Source: an uncultured Clostridia bacterium (GTDB lineage Bacteria > Bacillota > Clostridia > TANB77 > CAG-508). Taken from it: 16,486 nt of DNA. Shown one piece after another: positions 13,066 through 16,486 of the stretch. The notes beneath the pieces were generated by a model. That model searched no databases, was not told the DNA's origin, and saw only the letters and a list, made by a program, of their open reading frames with translations. Made by a program: the position numbers and the translations under genes. The stretch covers positions 1-16,486 of the forward strand of contig CAKOWP010000028.1 in assembly GCA_934122385.1 (NCBI GenBank), written 5' to 3'. Position 1 is the first letter of the stretch. Each line of letters starts with the position of its first letter.

Positions 13066-13396
13066 GCTGCCATCATTGAATCAGTACATAAACGAATGCA
13101 GAAAAAACAAGTATGCAGGGGCTAATATGAAGAAGAATGTTGAAAAAGATATTGGTTGGTACATAAACTTATTACCTGAATACAAAAATCCAATTAAGAT
13201 CCATTTTGTTTGGGTTGAAGAAAATAAAAGACGAGATTTAGACAATGTATGCTTTGCTAAGAAATTTATATTAGACAGTATGGTAAAAGCAGGCAAACTA
13301 AAAGATGATAATAGAAACTTTGTAAAAGGTTTTAGAGATGACTTTGAATATGGAAAATCAAGTAAAGTTATTTTAAAAATAGAAGAAATTAAATGA
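13040..13396 (+). CDS. rusA: RusA-family Holliday junction resolvase
   Basis: 118 residues. It reads IEIPFRLPSLNQYINECR, then KIHFVWVEENKRRDLDNVCFAKKFILDSMVKAGKLKDDNRNFV: the RusA signature with the Asp cluster RRDLDN, K-ILD-MVKAG-L-DD and FxxGFRDDF. RusA-type enzymes resolve branched DNA made in phage recombination. The start GTG 13040 has AAAGGAG and the expected N-terminus. It ends in TGA. It fits functionally with recT and DUF1351 upstream. Confidence 0.9.
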   Translation: MNKIEIPFRLPSLNQYINECRKNKYAGANMKKNVEKDIGWYINLLPEYKNPIKIHFVWVEENKRRDLDNVCFAKKFILDSMVKAGKLKDDNRNFVKGFRDDFEYGKSSKVILKIEEIK

Positions 13397-13410
13397 AAGG
13401 AACAGGATAG

Positions 13411-14233
13411 ATGAATAAAAAATGTAAGATAGAATTATATAATGACCACTTTGAAAATGCAAAAAGATATGGAATACCACATGCACAATTAATTATAGCA
13501 GATATACCATATAATTTAGGAAATAATGCTTATGCAAGTAATCCAAGTTGGTACATAGATGGAGATAATAAAAATGGAGAAAGTAAACTTGCTGGAAAAA
13601 GTTTTTTTGATACGGATAATGACTTTAAAATAAATAATTTCTTTGATTTCTGTACCAGATATTTAAAGAAAGAACCAAAAGAAAAAGGACAAGCACCAGC
13701 AATGATAGTATTCTGTGCTTTTGAACAAATGCAAATGGTAATAGATGAAGCAAAAAAACATGGACTAATGAAAAGTTATCCACTAGTATTTGTAAAAAAT
13801 TATTCAGCATCAGTTTTAAAAGCAAATATGAAAATAGTAGGAGCAACAGAATACGCAGTGGTACTTTATAAAGATAAACTACCAAAATTTAATAATGGTA
13901 GAACAGAAGAACAAAAAGGGAAAATGATATTCAACTGGTTTGAGTGGAAAAGAGACAGTTCTAAACTATACCCTAAAATACATCCTACACAAAAACCAAT
14001 AAGTTTATTAAAGAGATTAATAGAAATATTTACAGATGAAGGGGATGTTGTAATAGACCCAGTCGCACGGAAGTGCTTCGACTTTAAGAGCTTGTGCAGA
14101 ATTGAAAAGAAACGCTTATGGCTTTGAAATAAAAAAAGATTTTTATAATCAAGCAAAAGAAAAAATGATAAGTGAAGATATTTTAAATGGAATAATGGAA
14201 GATGGACAAGTTACATTTGAAGCACTTATGTAA
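13411..14233 (+). CDS. Beta-class DNA methyltransferase (N6-A or N4-C) with one CGGA site in the SAM motif
   Basis: 273 residues if CGGA at 14068 is Gly220. Motif IV comes first (ADIPYNLG, residues about 30-37, a DPPY variant), then the target region (FCAFEQMQMVIDEAKKHG, PLVFVKNYSA, GATEYAVVLYK), KIHPTQKP, and last motif I, VIDPVA-G-SASTLRACAELKRNAYGFEIKKDFY. In triplets the frame runs on to 14127 with an unrelated CFDFKSLCRIEKKRLWL tail and would lack the SAM-binding end. The glycine coded by CGGA is the first Gly of motif I, essential for AdoMet binding in this class. No partner endonuclease is seen, so it is an orphan phage methylase, probably protecting phage DNA. Only AACAGG, a weak site, precedes the start. 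Confidence 0.87.
14068..14071 (+). other. CGGA four-base glycine site in methyltransferase motif I
   Basis: Context GCA CGGA AGT. Four-base reading gives DPVA-G-SAST, continued by 54 residues in the family frame. Triplet reading destroys motif I and gives an early stop. Confidence 0.85.
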
Positions 14234-14244
14234 GGAGGTAAAAG

Positions 14245-14589
14245 ATGATAGAAGTAAACGAATATGTGAGAACAGATAAAGGCTATATTTTTAAAGTAGA
14301 TGAAGAAAAGACAACTTTGCAAGTAATTAATTTTTTAGATGTAGAGTATGGAAAAATAGTAAAACACAGCAAACAACTAATAGACTTAATAGAAGTTGGA
14401 GATATAGTAAACGGATACAGAGTAAAAAATGTAATAAATGAAGGACCTTGCCCAAGTGGAAAATGTGTTGATATAGATAGTAGTAAAGATAGCAGTGAAT
14501 GTACTTTATGGGAAGAAGATATACAAACAATATTAACAAAAGAAAGTTATATGGCTAATTGCTATAAAGTAGGTGAAGAAGATGAATAG
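14245..14589 (+). CDS. Conserved phage protein of unknown function
   Basis: 114 residues after AAGGAGG. It begins VNEYVRTDKGYIFKVDEE and contains IVKHSKQLIDLIEVGDIVNGYRVKNV and EEDIQTILTKESYMANCYKV, a layout I associate with a hypothetical family in Clostridia prophages with small beta-barrel, SH3-like segments. A short Cys/Ser/Asp insert (PCPSGKCVDIDSSKDSSEC) is peculiar. The YopX start lies inside its end. Confidence 0.75.
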   Translation: MIEVNEYVRTDKGYIFKVDEEKTTLQVINFLDVEYGKIVKHSKQLIDLIEVGDIVNGYRVKNVINEGPCPSGKCVDIDSSKDSSECTLWEEDIQTILTKESYMANCYKVGEEDE

Positions 14590-15061
14590 AGAAATAAAGT
14601 TTAGAGGAAAAGGAATTGAAGAATATGACAAAGATAAATGGTATTATGGTAGTTATTTTATATACAATGCAATTAACTATTTTTGTTTAGACGATGGAAG
14701 TAGAACTAAAGAAATAGACGAGAAAATAAAGAATAATATCAAACATAAAATAATATTTGAGGTACAAGGCGATTTGAATATGGAAAATCATATAAAACTT
14801 GCTGATGTAAATCCAGACACAGTAGGACAATACACAGGACTAGACGATAAAAACGGAAAAGAAATATATGAGGGGGATATTGTTAAATACAGAGATAGCA
14901 GAGGACAACATATTGAAAAGGTAATATTTGATAAGGGTTGTTTTTATGCAGGAATGCACTGGGGAAGTTCAACAAGAGTAGCACCAAAACTAATTAATAC
15001 AAGAATAACAGAAGTAATTGGCAATATATACGATAATCCAGAGTTATTAGGAGGAGAATAG
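14582..15061 (+). CDS. YopX family protein
   Basis: 159 residues. MNREIKFRGKGI ... WYYGSYF ... VNPDTVGQYTGLDDKNGKEIYEGDIVKY ... EVIGNIYDNPELL is the YopX signature, a phage family of unknown biochemical role named after Bacillus SPbeta. ATG 14582, behind AGGTGAAGAA, is chosen over an in-frame GTG at 14573. It overlaps the preceding gene by 8 nt. Confidence 0.92.
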   Translation: MNREIKFRGKGIEEYDKDKWYYGSYFIYNAINYFCLDDGSRTKEIDEKIKNNIKHKIIFEVQGDLNMENHIKLADVNPDTVGQYTGLDDKNGKEIYEGDIVKYRDSRGQHIEKVIFDKGCFYAGMHWGSSTRVAPKLINTRITEVIGNIYDNPELLGGE

Positions 15062-15063
15062 AT

Positions 15064-15300
15064 ATGTTAAAAATAAGAGACGATGTAGATTTAAAAGAAC
15101 TTGAAACAATATGGAAATTTAAATATTTTGATAATTCGGGGCAATATAAATTTACGGAAAGAAATATTGATGGTGCAACTTATATTTATATAAATGCATG
15201 GAATAGGAAGATTGTGTATAGACAAGAAAGAGAAAACGATAATATGTGCTTAGAAAAATTATACGATTTAATCAAAGCAAATTTAGTAGTGAAGGAGTGA
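15064..15300 (+). CDS. Small phage protein of unknown function
   Basis: 78 residues. AGGAGGAG lies upstream, inside the YopX gene. Sequence MLKIRDDVDLKELETIWKFKYF ... YIYINAWNRKIVYRQ ... CLEKLYDLIKANLVVKE suggests a small alpha/beta protein. It ends in TGA, which overlaps the likely GTG start of the following HNH gene (GTGA). Confidence 0.7.
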   Translation: MLKIRDDVDLKELETIWKFKYFDNSGQYKFTERNIDGATYIYINAWNRKIVYRQERENDNMCLEKLYDLIKANLVVKE

Positions 15301-15723
15301 GAATAATTATTAAAATAAAAGAAATAGAACGGATTTGAAAATTATACAATAGACACAGACGGAAAAGTATATACAAAAAATAGACAAAAATATTTAAAAC
15401 AATATAAAGATAGTAAAGGATATTTATATGTTCTTTTATATAACAAAGAAAAAAAGAAAACAATAAAAGTACATAAATTAGTAGCAAATGCTTTTTTAGG
15501 AAAGAGCAACTTACAAGTAGACCATATAGATGGAAATAAGTTAAACAATAAATTAAACAATTTAGAGTATGTAACACCAAAAGAAAATATAAGGAGAGCA
15601 TGGGAAAAAGGCTTGGCAAAAAATACAGAAAATCAAAGAAAAATTGCAAGAAAAACTATGTTAAAAAGATGGGAACACTATAGACGTATAAAAAATAAAA
15701 GTTTTGAGAGGAGTGATACATAG
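15297..15723 (+). CDS. NUMOD4-HNH homing endonuclease with one CGGA site and a non-ATG start
   Basis: 141 residues from GTG 15297, with CGGA at 15330 read as Gly12. The NUMOD4 part is KEIE-G-FENYTIDTDGKVYTKN, the HNH part KVHKLVANAFLGKSNLQVDHIDGNKLNNKLNNLEYVTPKENIRRA, then a basic tail. In triplets the N-terminus stops two codons after CGG (CGG ATT TGA). No ATG is available in frame; GTG 15297 overlaps the previous stop, but AAGGAG at 15292-15297 would suit an ATT at 15306 better, so the start is uncertain. The conserved Trp of NUMOD4 is Ile here. The stop TAG overlaps the next GTG by one base, supporting the joined frame. Confidence 0.75.
15330..15333 (+). other. CGGA four-base glycine site in the second NUMOD4-HNH gene
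   Basis: Context GAA CGGA TTT. Four-base reading gives the NUMOD4 stretch EIE-G-FENY. The zero frame stops at TGA 15336-15338. Confidence 0.78.
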
Positions 15724-15956
15724 TGAAAGAAAAAATAAATAAAATAGGACTACTTAATTATATGTTTTGGAAGTTATTATGTATTATAGAATTGATTTTA
15801 AATGTTCCATATTATATTTTAAAAATTATAATAGAGATAATTTATTCTATATTTGATAAATTAAACGATATTTTTTATGAACAACAATTTGTTTATTTAA
15901 CATGGTTTAAACCAATAAGAAAATATTTTGAGTATCTAAGAAAACGAATAGTTTAG
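15723..15956 (+). CDS. Small membrane-associated protein
   Basis: 77 residues from GTG 15723 (TAGTG overlap with the HNH stop), with GAGAGGAG upstream. A long hydrophobic stretch (YMFWKLLCIIELILNVPYY, ILKIIIEIIYSIF) suggests one or two membrane helices, followed by an aromatic, basic tail ending RKRIV. Function unknown. Confidence 0.6.
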   Translation: MKEKINKIGLLNYMFWKLLCIIELILNVPYYILKIIIEIIYSIFDKLNDIFYEQQFVYLTWFKPIRKYFEYLRKRIV

Positions 15957-15968
15957 GAGGTGTATTAA

Positions 15969-16157
15969 GTGGCAAGACAATTACATCATAGAAAAAAAGA
16001 TAATAAATATGCTTTATGGTCAACAGTAATAGATGATTATGTAACAACATGGGATACAAAAGAAAATATAAAACAATATTGGATAAATGAAAAAGTAGAA
16101 AAGGTAATTCAAGATGTTAACAAATGGATGGAAGAAATAGACAAGGAGGTGTTTTAG
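15969..16157 (+). CDS. Small phage protein of unknown function
   Basis: 62 residues from GTG 15969 after AGGAGGTG. It starts MARQLHHRKKDNKYALWSTVIDDYVTTWDTKENIKQYW and ends in a charged helix. The WSTVIDDYVT part looks like a short beta hairpin. Frame intact, tightly packed with both neighbours. Confidence 0.65.
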   Translation: MARQLHHRKKDNKYALWSTVIDDYVTTWDTKENIKQYWINEKVEKVIQDVNKWMEEIDKEVF

Positions 16158-16486
16158 GTGAAAGAAAATAGTATAGAAGAAGATATGAAAATATTAGAAG
16201 GAATAATAAAAGGAGATGAAGATTGTATTAATACAATATACAGTCAAATGAAAGTAAAAAATGACAACGATGAAGATATACAATATTATAAAAAAGAAAT
16301 ACAAAGCATTAAAAATATAGTAGATAATTATTTAAAAGAAAAAGCAAGAGCAGATAAATTAGAAAAAGAATATAGTGCAATGTTGACAGAATCAGATGAA
16401 AATGAATGTGATTATAAAAGAGTATTAAAAGAGAATGAAGAATTAAATAAAAATTATAATTCTTTAATAGATAAAATAATCTTAAA
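16158..16486 (+). CDS. Coiled-coil phage protein, cut by the right edge
   Basis: GTG 16158 directly follows the TAG of the previous gene, with AAGGAGGTG at 16144-16152. 109 codons remain open to the window end. Acidic and helical (EEDMKILEGIIKGDED ... YLKEKARADKLEKEYSAML ... KENEELNKNYNSLIDKI), so probably a coiled coil. No family recognised from this part. Confidence 0.65.
   Translation, partial: MKENSIEEDMKILEGIIKGDEDCINTIYSQMKVKNDNDEDIQYYKKEIQSIKNIVDNYLKEKARADKLEKEYSAMLTESDENECDYKRVLKENEELNKNYNSLIDKIIL

Noticed and set aside
154..15333. The ten frame breaks as ordinary sequencing or assembly errors
   Set aside because: Not fully excluded, but all ten are the same event (an extra C exactly before a Gly GGN codon), none falls within AGG or TGG codons or between codons ending and starting in G, and the same surrounding codons occur without the C close by. 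Random or context-driven errors should not respect codon phase.
154..15333. CGG simply reassigned to another amino acid (for example Trp or Gln, as reported in some bacteria)
   Set aside because: A three-base reassignment leaves the frame unchanged. Here the downstream protein lies in the +1 frame and zero-frame stops follow quickly in most genes.
154..15333. Classical slippery-site programmed frameshifting
   Set aside because: The codons before CGG have no common sequence, and +1 re-pairing of the preceding tRNA (for example GAA to AAC) would be poor. No shared stimulatory element is visible.
1..16486. tRNA genes, including the hypothetical four-base-reading tRNA-Gly
   Set aside because: I saw no cloverleaf-like stretch in the window; such a tRNA would have to be elsewhere in the genome.

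Overview
The window is very AT-rich DNA with strong Shine-Dalgarno sites, an RNase J gene and Clostridia-type phage genes. This suggests a low-GC Bacillota, probably an uncultured gut Clostridia-like bacterium. The host assignment is inference.

Layout. Positions 1-2880 are host chromosome: the tail of an Rpn-family nuclease gene with its terminator, then a sigma-A type promoter, a leader of about 370 nt and the RNase J gene with a strong terminator. From about 2880 to the right edge lies the left part of a temperate prophage. It has a leftward lysogeny module (tyrosine integrase, ImmA-like peptidase, XRE repressor), a divergent control region with two identical operators, and a rightward early region. 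The early region holds a Cro-like protein, an excisionase-like protein, HNH endonucleases, tiny membrane proteins, DUF1351 and RecT annealing proteins, a metallo-hydrolase, a DUF6291/DnaD replisome organiser, a G39P-like loader, RusA, a beta-class DNA methyltransferase, YopX and small unknown genes. One leftward gene with its own promoter (6551-6904) interrupts the early region. The right end of the prophage is outside the window.

Main observation. Seven genes look broken when read in triplets. Every break lies at an in-frame CGG codon, and in every case reading CGGN as one four-base unit meaning glycine (the C is extra, GGN is the Gly codon) restores the family sequence. I count ten such sites: 154, 179, 204, 6264, 10555, 11439, 12938, 12993, 14068 and 15330. 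Seven are CGGA and three are CGGU. I found no in-frame CGG acting as ordinary arginine in any gene of the window, while AGA, AGG, CGA, CGC and CGU are used normally. The sites occur both in the host gene and in the prophage. The same neighbouring codons occur with and without the extra C only a few bases apart (GAA GGA ATA at 189 and GAA CGGA ATA at 201), which argues against a simple context-driven sequencing error. The likely explanations are quadruplet decoding or +1 frameshifting at an unassigned CGG codon. Artefact remains to be excluded with raw reads.

Second observation. Between the integrase and ImmA genes lies a probable small RNA (about 4311-4382). Its hairpin loop is perfectly complementary over 15 nt to the mRNA just upstream of the ribosome binding site of the excisionase-like gene (5526-5540), suggesting antisense control of the lysogeny/excision decision.
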